15,091 nucleotides of DNA. Source: WVXT01 sp964345635 (GTDB lineage: Bacteria > UBA6262 > WVXT01). Made by a program: the position numbers and the translations under genes. The notes under the pieces are model-generated. The model was given only the letters and a program-made list of their open reading frames with translations, did no database searches and was not told the DNA's origin. Of this stretch, positions 6,486 to 12,487 are shown one piece after another. Within the stretch, counting starts at the first letter, position 1, and the number at the start of each line of letters is the position of its first letter. The stretch lies in the NCBI GenBank assembly GCA_964345635.1, contig CAYFRM010000097.1, forward strand, positions 1 through 15,091. The letters are read 5' to 3'.

Positions 6486-8882
6486 TTGCGAAGAAAAAGT
6501 TTGTTGCTTTTATTAATTTTATTATTCGTTTGCTCTACAGCCGCGCCAGTTCCGGGCAAGACGCATCTAGAGTTGGCGAACGAGTACGCCCGGCAAAGCG
6601 AGCGATATTTTCAAGAAGCGGTAAATGAGTACAATTTGGCATTAAAGGATGCTGAGTCCGACCCCAATGAGGTGCGCTTTCTCCTGGGCAGGCTTTATTA
6701 CCAGCACGGCAAATATGTGGAAGCGATTAAGCAGTTATCCCGGGTTTACGAAAAGGATAAAGAAAATTTTGCCGCTGCAAAACTTCTTGCCCTCTCGCAT
6801 TTTATTCAGGGAGATTATACGGAGGCTCTGGCCATTTTCGACAAATGGGAAAAACCCGGGGATGACGAATTCCTGTATTTCTATGGACAGACTTGTGAAA
6901 AGCAGAATCTCTTTGACCAGGCGATTAAGGTTTATGGAAAGGTCGGGGGCGGAGAATACAAACTTCTTGCTGCGCGGCGAATTGCAGCAATTAATGCTGA
7001 GATTGGCGTCTCGAGAGTAGATGAAATAGAAGATAAATTCGTACGAGATTTAATTATGAACGCTCCCGGGCAGGAAGATTATCCCAATGCCGGAGCAATA
7101 ATTCTTTTGGACAAAGGAAAATTTGAAATTTTGCCTGATTTTACCGCCAGGGATGAGGTTCATTTCATAGTGAAGATATTGAACGACCGGGGAAAGCATT
7201 ACGGAGAAGTGGAATTGAATTACGATTCCACATACGAGAAGGTGGAGCTGGAATACGCGCGGACGATACGGCCCGACGGCACCATTGTGCCGGTTGGCGA
7301 TAAGCATATCCGCGATGTTTCCAGGTATCTGAACTATCCTTTATATAGTAATGCCCGGGTTAAGATTCTCTCCATGCCGGAAGTCGCTGAAGGCTCAATT
7401 ATTGAATATAAGGCAAAATGGCACATCAACAAGCTGGTTAATAAAAAAGATTTTTCTCACCACTATGGCATTCAGGGATACGAGCCCTATCTTAATCAGA
7501 ATCTCACCGTGATAGTTCCCGAAGATTATAAATTCAATTTTAAAGCTTATAATCCGGGTTATACAAACTACAAGGTGGATTTCTCTCCGGAAATTAAGGA
7601 AGCAGGCGATAAGAGAATCTACACCTGGGAATTCAAGGATGCGCCGGAAATCATTGTGGAGCCATCAATGCCTCCCTGGCAGGAAATTGTGCCCAGCCTT
7701 TCTCTCTCTTCATTTGACAGATGGGAGGATATATACGATTGGTGGTGGAACGTGGCAAAGGATAAGGTGGATGTCGATAAAGAAATAAAGAGAAAAGTGA
7801 AAGAACTGATTGAGGGCAAGAAGAGCGAAGAAGAGAAGGCCAGGGCAATCTATCACTGGGTAGCCTCTAAAGTCAGGTATGTGGCTGTAGAATACGGTGA
7901 GGCGGGGTTCGAGCCCCACTCTGCCATTGAAATTTTCAAAAACAAGTATGGCGATTGCAAGGATCAAGCTATTCTGCTAATTGCCATGTTAAAATTTGCC
8001 GGAATTTCGGCTCATCCGGTGCTGATTGGCACCAGAGGCTGCTGGGTTCTGGATGAAGAGTTTCCGGTATTGACTTTTAACCATGCTATAGCGGCGGCAG
8101 AAGTCAACGGAAAGACGGTCTTCCTGGACCCCACGGCGGAAACAGCCTCTTTTGGAGATTTTCCTCCCTCGGATCAGGATAGAAAAGTCCTGGTGTTTTA
8201 TGAAAAAGGAGGAAGAATCGAGAAGACTCCCCTTTTGCCTGCGGAACATAACAAGGTCTCCCGAACGATGGAAATCAAAATTCTTGATGACGAAACCATA
8301 TCTGCCACCCGCGAGGTCAGGACTTGCGGGATGTACGACCAGGGTCAAAGAGCCTGGCTTAAGTATACCAAGCCTGTTCTGATCCGGGAGCAGTTCAAGG
8401 AGAGAATAAATACAATTACTCCGGGAGGAGAACTTCTGAATTACGCGGTAAGCGAGGTGGAGAATCTCAACCAGCCAGTGGAAATCAGAATGGAGTTTAA
8501 GGGGCCTAAATTTCTGACCAGAGCGGGAAAGAATAGACTCCTTCCGAAATTGGGAAGCCTGTCAGCGTCTTTAGTATCCAGGGATAGAAGGAATTTTCCC
8601 CTGGATTTTAGAGCGCTTAACGAAAATGTGAGGGAAATTAGAGTAGAATTACCCGCTCACCTGAATGTAAAGTTTCTTCCCCCGCCGGTTATTAAGGATA
8701 CTCCATGGTTTAGCTATCTTAATAGGTATACTTTTTCTAACGGGTTAATAAACTTCGAAGAAAGATTGATAGACAAGAAGACCAGGGTCTTCGTGGAGGA
8801 CTACCCGGAATTCAAGGAAATTTTCGAAGAACTCGCCAGGCAAACTGATAAGCAAGTAATTTTGGAGGAGCTTACCCGATAG
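6486..8882 (+). CDS. Exported TPR / DUF3857 / transglutaminase-like protein
   Basis: The 798-aa product begins with a signal peptide (MRRKS, then a leucine-rich core, then small residues near 20-24), so it is exported. Residues about 30-180 carry TPR-like helical repeats. About 220-400 is a beta-rich DUF3857-type region, and about 420-560 a transglutaminase-like core. The triad is intact: Cys491 in YGDCKD, His533 in FNHA, Asp548 in FLDPT. The rest is beta-rich and unrecognised. The fold could be a protease, a crosslinker or a peptidoglycan-processing enzyme; substrate unknown. The TTG start at 6486 has AGGGAGA 5 nt upstream and gives a clean signal peptide. The frame also opens at GTG 6432, inside an inverted repeat and without a ribosome site, adding 18 residues ahead of the signal. 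Confidence 0.85.
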   Translation: MRRKSLLLLLILLFVCSTAAPVPGKTHLELANEYARQSERYFQEAVNEYNLALKDAESDPNEVRFLLGRLYYQHGKYVEAIKQLSRVYEKDKENFAAAKLLALSHFIQGDYTEALAIFDKWEKPGDDEFLYFYGQTCEKQNLFDQAIKVYGKVGGGEYKLLAARRIAAINAEIGVSRVDEIEDKFVRDLIMNAPGQEDYPNAGAIILLDKGKFEILPDFTARDEVHFIVKILNDRGKHYGEVELNYDSTYEKVELEYARTIRPDGTIVPVGDKHIRDVSRYLNYPLYSNARVKILSMPEVAEGSIIEYKAKWHINKLVNKKDFSHHYGIQGYEPYLNQNLTVIVPEDYKFNFKAYNPGYTNYKVDFSPEIKEAGDKRIYTWEFKDAPEIIVEPSMPPWQEIVPSLSLSSFDRWEDIYDWWWNVAKDKVDVDKEIKRKVKELIEGKKSEEEKARAIYHWVASKVRYVAVEYGEAGFEPHSAIEIFKNKYGDCKDQAILLIAMLKFAGISAHPVLIGTRGCWVLDEEFPVLTFNHAIAAAEVNGKTVFLDPTAETASFGDFPPSDQDRKVLVFYEKGGRIEKTPLLPAEHNKVSRTMEIKILDDETISATREVRTCGMYDQGQRAWLKYTKPVLIREQFKERINTITPGGELLNYAVSEVENLNQPVEIRMEFKGPKFLTRAGKNRLLPKLGSLSASLVSRDRRNFPLDFRALNENVREIRVELPAHLNVKFLPPPVIKDTPWFSYLNRYTFSNGLINFEERLIDKKTRVFVEDYPEFKEIFEELARQTDKQVILEELTR

Positions 8883-8939
8883 ATTCCCCCCTAAATCGCT
8901 TAATCTATCCTAAAGCCGTTCAAAATCGTTTAAATTTAC

Positions 8940-8968
8940 TTGACAGCAACTGGCCAATTTTGTATACT
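8940..8968 (+). promoter_or_regulatory. Sigma-70-type promoter for the riboswitch/HD-GYP gene
   Basis: TTGACA (8940-8945), a 17-nt spacer and TATACT (8963-8968) make a near-consensus promoter. Transcription would begin about 8975, some 23 nt before the aptamer. It is the only good promoter seen in the 284-nt gap before the HTH-HD-GYP gene. Confidence 0.85.
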
Positions 8969-8982
8969 CTTCCTGAAAACGG

Positions 8983-8992
8983 GGAATATTCC
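8983..8992 (+). promoter_or_regulatory. Palindrome GGAATATTCC, possible operator in the leader
   Basis: A perfect 10-bp palindrome lies between the predicted transcription start and the aptamer. MerR/BldC-type HTH proteins usually bind symmetric or repeated sites, so this could be an autoregulatory site for the protein encoded downstream. It could equally be chance or a short leader hairpin. Confidence 0.25.
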
Positions 8993-8997
8993 GAAAA

Positions 8998-9080
8998 GGC
9001 AATCTATTCCGAGAGGGTAGAGCGCAAAGCTCGGGGACCAATGTTCTAGTGGTGGTTCCCATTCAGTCTGCCGAGTTGCC
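8998..9080 (+). promoter_or_regulatory. Cyclic-di-GMP-I (GEMM) riboswitch aptamer
   Basis: The leader has the marks of the GEMM aptamer. GGCAA (8998-9002) pairs with TTGCC (9076-9080) as P1. CTATTCC-GAGA-GGGTAG (9004-9020) forms P2 with a GNRA tetraloop and one bulged U. The signature CGCAAAGC follows at 9023-9030. CTCGG (9030-9034) pairs with CCGAG (9071-9075), and GGACC (9035-9039) with GGTTC (9054-9058), in the third arm. The 3' edge CTGCCGAGTTGCCG resembles the usual AGCCGGGUUGCCG end. The third arm has a large one-sided internal loop that I cannot match fully to the consensus. The downstream gene encodes a cyclic-di-GMP phosphodiesterase domain, which independently supports the ligand. 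Confidence 0.87.
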
Positions 9081-9106
9081 GAAAAAAAAGGTAACTCGGC
9101 TTTTGT
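9070..9106 (+). terminator. Riboswitch expression platform: intrinsic terminator overlapping the aptamer
   Basis: GCCGAGTTGCC (9070-9080) pairs with GGTAACTCGGC (9090-9100) over 11 bp with one G-U. The loop is an eight-A run plus G, and TTTTGTT follows. The 5' arm of the terminator uses the same bases as the 3' strands of aptamer P1 (9076-9080) and the third arm (9071-9075). The two structures therefore exclude each other. Ligand-bound aptamer should prevent the terminator, giving an ON switch. Confidence 0.85.
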
Positions 9107-9166
9107 TATGATAGCTGCCATTGACAGTGGAAGATATTAACAGCTTCTCCCACAAGGAGGTCGCGG

Positions 9167-9967
9167 ATGGCATATACTTTACGCAATAACGACGAATTCC
9201 TGACAGCGAAAGAGGCAGCGAAACTCCTCAAGGTAACTGTGGGTACGATTAAGAATTACATTTACCGGGGAGAGCTAAAATCTTTCAAAACTCCCGGTGG
9301 TCAGCACCGCATCTCAAAATTGAATCTGTTTGAAGTAATGGGTCATAGAATAAAAGAGGTCAAAAGAGAACCACGCTTTAAGGAGACGAAGAAATTTCCT
9401 GACCAGTTTTACACAGATTCTCTTGGGGTCATAAGGGTTCTGCTGGGGGCCATAGAAATTATAGATACTTATACACAGGGCCATTCGGCCAGAGTTGCCA
9501 AGTATTCCTTATCTATCGCTAAGAAACTCGGCCTTTCGCCGAAAGAGATCAGGAATATAGAATTATCGGCTCTTCTTCACGATGTGGGCAAGATTGCCGT
9601 GGGAAGTGCGATTCTGGGAAAACCGGGAAGGTTGAATGAGAGGGAATCCTTTATGGTGCGAAAGCACGCAGTCGTGGGAGAAGGCATTGTGGAACAGATA
9701 GAATTTCTACAGGGAACCAGATCCTTGATTCGGCACCACCATGAGAGATACGATGGTCGGGGATACCCTGATGGTTTGTCGGGGAAAGAGATTCCTTTGG
9801 GAGCACGGATAATCTCGGTAGCCGAAGCATACGATTCCATCACTTCCGGATGTCCCTACCGCGAGGCCTTGCCTTCCAAAGAAGCGGTAAAGGAATTGAA
9901 GAGAAGCGCTGGTAGCCAGTTTGACCCGGCGATCGTTGAGACTTTTGTCGCAGCTTTGACTGTCTGA
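9167..9967 (+). CDS. HTH (MerR/excisionase-type) + HD-GYP cyclic-di-GMP phosphodiesterase fusion
   Basis: The 266-aa product joins two domains. Residues 10-58 are an excisionase/BldC-like winged HTH (LTAKEAAKLLKVTVGTIKNY, then TPGGQHRI at 42-49). Residues 85-264 are an HD-GYP domain, which hydrolyses cyclic-di-GMP. Expected metal and catalytic positions are present: H106, H138-D139 in LLHDVGK, H167 (KHAVVG), H190-H192 before ERYDG, RGYPDGL at 198-204, and D223 in AEAYDSITS. A linker of about 25 residues lies between the domains. There is no membrane segment, so it acts in the cytoplasm. The ribosome site AAGGAGG ends 6 nt before the ATG. The upstream GEMM riboswitch and terminator indicate control by the molecule the enzyme degrades. 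The HTH suggests an additional transcriptional role, which is inference. Confidence 0.92.
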   Translation: MAYTLRNNDEFLTAKEAAKLLKVTVGTIKNYIYRGELKSFKTPGGQHRISKLNLFEVMGHRIKEVKREPRFKETKKFPDQFYTDSLGVIRVLLGAIEIIDTYTQGHSARVAKYSLSIAKKLGLSPKEIRNIELSALLHDVGKIAVGSAILGKPGRLNERESFMVRKHAVVGEGIVEQIEFLQGTRSLIRHHHERYDGRGYPDGLSGKEIPLGARIISVAEAYDSITSGCPYREALPSKEAVKELKRSAGSQFDPAIVETFVAALTV

Positions 9968-9989
9968 CCATACATCACCGTACGATAGA

Positions 9990-10010
9990 CCAAAAACAGG
10001 GCTTTTTTGG
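9990..10010 (+). terminator. Weak terminator-like hairpin after the HD-GYP gene
   Basis: CCAAAAA (9990-9996) can pair with TTTTTGG (10004-10010) around CAGGGCT. The stem is A-T rich and the T-run lies in the stem, with none after it. It could give weak termination; it is the only candidate in this gap. Confidence 0.3.
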
Positions 10011-10027
10011 AGACCTGAAGAAAGTGC

Positions 10028-10056
10028 TTGACTTTTTTGGGAAAATAGTATAATAT
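10028..10056 (+). promoter_or_regulatory. Promoter for the alkyltransferase/cold-shock operon
   Basis: TTGACT (10028-10033) is followed after 17 nt by TAATAT (10051-10056), or after 15 nt by TATAAT (10049-10054). The region is A/T-rich and lies about 40 nt before the next start codon. Nothing else in the gap resembles a promoter. Confidence 0.7.
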
Positions 10057-10094
10057 TAAAAATGAGGTAAAAATAAGTTAGCGGTTGGAGAAGG

Positions 10095-10394
10095 TTGAAG
10101 CAAAAGGATATCGACAGTTTATTGAGTGACTATTCGTCTTTTGAAAGAAGAGTGTGGAAGGTCACATCTACAATTCCCGCCGGACAAACCCGCACGTATC
10201 AGTGGGTTGCTCGTCGAATTGGAAATCCTCAAGCAGCAAGGGCCGTAGGTAAAGCCTTATCCAGAAATCCCCTTCCCGTTGTAATTCCCTGTCATCGGGT
10301 AATTCGCAAGGATGGAAGTCTGGGGGGATACTCTCTGGGAGAAAGAAAGAAGCAGGCGTTGTTAAGGAAGGAAGCTCTGAAGTCGAAGAGCTAG
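10095..10394 (+). CDS. Short MGMT-family DNA alkyltransferase (C-terminal domain only)
   Basis: The 99-aa product is the DNA-binding and active-site domain of O6-methylguanine-DNA methyltransferases. It has the active-site PCHR at residues 65-68 with the acceptor Cys66 kept, so it is not an alkyltransferase-like (tryptophan) protein. It also has TRTYQWVARRIG (32-43), the ARAVGKALSRNP helix (49-60) and GGYS (77-80). Ogt/Ada-type proteins are about 160-180 aa because they carry an extra N-terminal domain, which is absent here; single-domain versions exist. It starts with TTG, with GGAG 4 nt upstream. It shares a transcript with the cold-shock gene 23 nt downstream. Confidence 0.85.
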   Translation: MKQKDIDSLLSDYSSFERRVWKVTSTIPAGQTRTYQWVARRIGNPQAARAVGKALSRNPLPVVIPCHRVIRKDGSLGGYSLGERKKQALLRKEALKSKS

Positions 10395-10417
10395 TTTAGA
10401 AAGAAAGGAAGGTAAAA

Positions 10418-10618
10418 ATGAAAGGGAAAGTAAAGTGGTTCAATGAATCTAAAGGTTATGGGTTCATTGAGAAGGAAGACGGTTCAGGCGATGTGTTCGT
10501 GCATTTTTCAGCCATTCAGTCAGAAGGGTTTAAAACCCTCCACGAAGGTGAAGTGGTTGAATTTGACATCGTTGATTCAGACAAAGGTCCCAAAGCAGTG
10601 AATGTAACGAAATCGTAA
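10418..10618 (+). CDS. Cold-shock domain protein (CspA family)
   Basis: The 66-aa product is a full cold-shock domain, a small cytoplasmic single-stranded nucleic-acid-binding barrel that acts as an RNA chaperone. RNP1 KGYGFI is at residues 12-17 and RNP2 VFVHF at 26-30. The WFNE start and the acidic loop are typical. AAAGGAAGG lies just ahead of the ATG. A long cold-shock leader is not possible within the 23-nt gap unless it starts inside the preceding gene. A strong terminator follows. Confidence 0.96.
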   Translation: MKGKVKWFNESKGYGFIEKEDGSGDVFVHFSAIQSEGFKTLHEGEVVEFDIVDSDKGPKAVNVTKS

Positions 10619-10646
10619 GATACATTTGCCAAATAACCGAAAAACC

Positions 10647-10686
10647 AAAAAACCCTGGCTTTTTTAAGCCAGGGTTTTTTATTTTT
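10647..10686 (+). terminator. Strong intrinsic terminator after the cold-shock gene
   Basis: A perfect 15-bp inverted repeat, A6-CCCTGGCTT (10647-10661) and AAGCCAGGG-T6 (10666-10680) around TTTT, is followed by ATTTTT. Its flanks make it usable on either strand. It isolates the cold-shock operon from tyrS. Confidence 0.93.
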
Positions 10687-10701
10687 GTAGACATTTTTTT
10701 A

Positions 10702-10730
10702 TTGATAATTTCAGGAAATTATGTTATAAG
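10702..10730 (+). promoter_or_regulatory. Promoter for tyrS
   Basis: TTGATA (10702-10707), a 17-nt spacer and TATAAG (10725-10730) lie just after the terminator and 27 nt before tyrS. The leader is too short for a T-box, the usual tyrS control in many Gram-positive bacteria. Confidence 0.72.
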
Positions 10731-10757
10731 ATACTAAAAACTTACCGGGTAATAGAA

Positions 10758-11918
10758 ATGGCAAAAGACCTAGAGATAATAAGCAGGGGAACAGTAGAGA
10801 TTATTTCTCCTGAGGAACTGAAACAGAGATTGAACAGGGGAAAGCCTATGAGGGTGAAATTCGGCGCTGACCCCACGGCTCCCGATATTCATTTGGGCCA
10901 TACTGTGGTCCTGCAAAAATTGAAGCAGTTTCAGGACCTGGGCCATAAGATCGTTTTCATAATAGGCGATTTTACCGCGCGCATAGGAGACCCTTCAGGG
11001 AGGTCCGAGGCGAGGAAGCCACTTAGTGACGAGGAAATAAAAAAAAATGCAAAGACTTATCAAGAACAAGTATTTAAGATTCTGGATAAAAAGAAGACAG
11101 AGGTGGTTTTTAATAGTGAATGGCTGGATAGGATGAGTTCGGCGGATGTTCTGGAACTTTCTTCCCATTCCACGGTTGCCCAGATGTTGGCCAGAGCAGA
11201 TTTTAAGGAAAGATTCAATCGCGAAATAGATGTAAGCATTCTGGAATTTCTTTATCCTCTGCTTCAAGCATACGATTCGATTCAGGTGAAAGCTGACGTG
11301 GAAATCGGAGGAACGGACCAAAAATTTAATCTGTTGATGGGGCGTCAGCTACAGAGAGATTTCAATCAGAACCCCCAGGTGATAATAACTATGCCCCTTC
11401 TGGAAGGCACGGACGGCGTGAGGAAAATGAGCAAAAGTTACGATAATTATATTGGCATAACCGAGCCTCCCGGGGAGATTTATGGAAAGATTATGAGTAT
11501 CTCCGACGAATCGATGCTCAGGTACTATGAATTATTGACAGGGGAAAATTTGGAAGATGTCAAGAGAATGCATCCGCGACAGGCAAAAGCTAACCTGGCA
11601 AAAGGAATCGTGGAAACATATTATGGAGAAACTAAAGCAGAAAAAGCTAAAGAAGAATTTGAAAGAGTCTTTGTGGAGAGGGAATTGCCCGAAGAGATAA
11701 AACAAATTAGAATTCGCGGGAAGAAAATATGGGTTGTAGATTTATTGGGAAAGGCTGACCTGGGTACAAGTAAAAACGAGGCGAAAAGACTTATCAGCCA
11801 GGGGAGCGTAAGAATAAACAGGAAAAGGATAAAAGATTCCGATATGGATTTAGTGGTAGATAAGGAGTATATAATACAGGTGGGAAAAAGGAAATTTAGA
11901 AAAATAATACAGGGATAA
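10758..11918 (+). CDS. tyrS: Tyrosyl-tRNA synthetase
   Basis: The 386-aa product is a class I aminoacyl-tRNA synthetase that charges tRNA-Tyr. It has the GADPTAPDIHLGH block with the HIGH-type HLGH at residues 45-48, the IGGTDQKFN motif in the catalytic domain, KMSKS at 223-227, and a C-terminal S4 RNA-binding domain (about 325-386, with GTSKNEAKRLISQGSVRIN). The lettering resembles the TyrRS branch lacking the long N-terminal extension. The ribosome site is weak (CCGGGTAATAG). No other start improves the family match. A 30-aa ribosomal protein gene follows 22 nt downstream, with no terminator between. Confidence 0.97.
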   Translation: MAKDLEIISRGTVEIISPEELKQRLNRGKPMRVKFGADPTAPDIHLGHTVVLQKLKQFQDLGHKIVFIIGDFTARIGDPSGRSEARKPLSDEEIKKNAKTYQEQVFKILDKKKTEVVFNSEWLDRMSSADVLELSSHSTVAQMLARADFKERFNREIDVSILEFLYPLLQAYDSIQVKADVEIGGTDQKFNLLMGRQLQRDFNQNPQVIITMPLLEGTDGVRKMSKSYDNYIGITEPPGEIYGKIMSISDESMLRYYELLTGENLEDVKRMHPRQAKANLAKGIVETYYGETKAEKAKEEFERVFVERELPEEIKQIRIRGKKIWVVDLLGKADLGTSKNEAKRLISQGSVRINRKRIKDSDMDLVVDKEYIIQVGKRKFRKIIQG

Positions 11919-11940
11919 TTTTGCCAAAAGGAGATGGAAA

Positions 11941-12033
11941 ATGCCTAAAGGAAGAAGACGCAAATTACAGAAAATCCGCACTCACAAGCGGAAAAAATAC
12001 CTGAGAAAAATGCGTCATAAGAAGAAAAGGTAG
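11941..12033 (+). CDS. AURKAIP1/COX24-domain small basic protein (bS22/mS38-like)
   Basis: This 30-aa ORF encodes an extremely basic peptide, MPKGRRRKLQKIRTHKRKKY followed by LRKMRHKKKR. The KxRxHKRKK...RHKKK pattern is that of AURKAIP1/COX24-domain proteins. These are the bacterial relatives of mitochondrial mS38 and of the small actinobacterial ribosomal protein bS22. They bind near the decoding region of the small subunit. AAGGAG at 11928-11933 is spaced 7 nt from the ATG, an excellent ribosome site. The gene lies between tyrS and rpmE, in keeping with translation. Ordinary length cut-offs would miss it. Family assignment is from pattern recognition. Confidence 0.8.
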   Translation: MPKGRRRKLQKIRTHKRKKYLRKMRHKKKR

Positions 12034-12034
12034 T

Positions 12035-12063
12035 TTGACAGAACTGACTCAGTTTACTACAAT
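12035..12063 (+). promoter_or_regulatory. Promoter-like sequence before rpmE
   Basis: TTGACA (12035-12040), 17 nt and TACAAT (12058-12063) are close to consensus, about 90 nt before rpmE. If real, it allows L31 to be made apart from tyrS, and the overlapping 38-aa ORF would be cut off from it. The spacer also holds the palindrome ACTGACTCAGT (12043-12053). Confidence 0.5.
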
Positions 12064-12151
12064 TGAAGAGGAGAATGGTTTGGTCGGAGTCCTCCCGAAA
12101 GGGAGGAAAAGCGTCATTATGGAATATCTCGAGAAAAAGGAGAAAGGATAA
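12035..12151 (+). CDS. Possible 38-aa ORF between the bS22-like gene and rpmE
   Basis: A TTG start one base after the preceding stop opens a 38-aa frame ending in TAA immediately before the rpmE ATG. The product would contain IEEENGLVGVLPKGRKS (residues 10-26) and end MEYLEKKEKG. Amino-acid content and codon use look like a real protein, and AAGAAAAGG precedes the start. I do not recognise the family. Against it, the TTG is also the first half of a TTGACA promoter element, and the start codon is weak. Confidence 0.42.
   Translation: MTELTQFTTIEEENGLVGVLPKGRKSVIMEYLEKKEKG
12091..12106 (+). promoter_or_regulatory. GNRA-capped hairpin in the rpmE leader
   Basis: CCTCCC-GAAA-GGGAGG is a perfect 6-bp G-C-rich stem with a GAAA tetraloop, 45 nt before rpmE. 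No T-run follows, so it is not a terminator. It could be a ribosomal-protein leader element or, if the 38-aa ORF is real, simply coding sequence. Confidence 0.35.
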
Positions 12152-12427
12152 ATGAAAGAGGAAATACATCCTAAATATTTCGAAACGACAATTACCTGTG
12201 CCTGCGGAAACGTGATTCATACTCGCTCAACAGTGAAGAATATTCGCGTGGAGATCTGTTCTGCTTGCCACCCGTTTTTCACCGGTAAGCAAAAATTGGT
12301 GGATACGGCAGGGCGGGTGGAAAAGTTCAAACAGAGATATACTAAGACAGCCGGAAAAACGGTGCGCAGAAAACCAAAAGCCAAGAAGGCAGCTGTCAAA
12401 AAGAAAAAAAAGAAGAAGTCCGCATAG
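12152..12427 (+). CDS. rpmE: 50S ribosomal protein L31 (bL31), zinc-binding, with lysine-rich tail
   Basis: The first ~65 residues are a normal bL31: MKEEIHPKYF, then CAC at 16-18 and CSAC at 36-39 (C16, C18, C36, C39: the zinc-binding C+ form), then HPFFTGKQK and a VEKFKQRY helix. Residues 66-91 form an added tail rich in lysine and alanine with seven lysines in a row, which would contact rRNA or be disordered. AAAGGAGAAAGG lies just ahead of the ATG. The C+ type suggests it is the zinc-replete copy. Confidence 0.95.
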   Translation: MKEEIHPKYFETTITCACGNVIHTRSTVKNIRVEICSACHPFFTGKQKLVDTAGRVEKFKQRYTKTAGKTVRRKPKAKKAAVKKKKKKKSA

Positions 12428-12443
12428 CCAGAATACGGTGAAT

Positions 12444-12477
12444 CCGGGCGAGAATCCGGAAGGATATTCTTACCCGG
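12444..12477 (+). promoter_or_regulatory. Structured RNA leader segment before the DUF1385 gene
   Basis: CCGGG (12444-12448) pairs with CCCGG (12473-12477). Inside, AGAATCC pairs with GG-AT...TCT around a GGAA loop, giving a long imperfect hairpin. A direct repeat GAATCCGG occurs at 12440-12447 and 12452-12459. With the terminator-like hairpin after it, this looks like a leader or attenuator. I cannot match it to a known riboswitch class. Confidence 0.4.
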
Positions 12478-12487
12478 TTGAGAGGAG

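Noticed and set aside
9121..9126. TTGACA as a second promoter behind the riboswitch terminator
   Set aside because: The only A/T-rich hexamer (GATATT area) is far too close and nothing fits at 17 nt, so the riboswitch is unlikely to be bypassed here.
10681..10757. T-box riboswitch controlling tyrS
   Set aside because: Only about 77 nt lie between the terminator and tyrS, and no T-box core sequence or specifier hairpin is seen.
12434..12460. Cobalamin-riboswitch-like GGTGAATCC fragment
   Set aside because: The remaining conserved cobalamin-box bases are absent and the downstream gene has no link to cobalamin.
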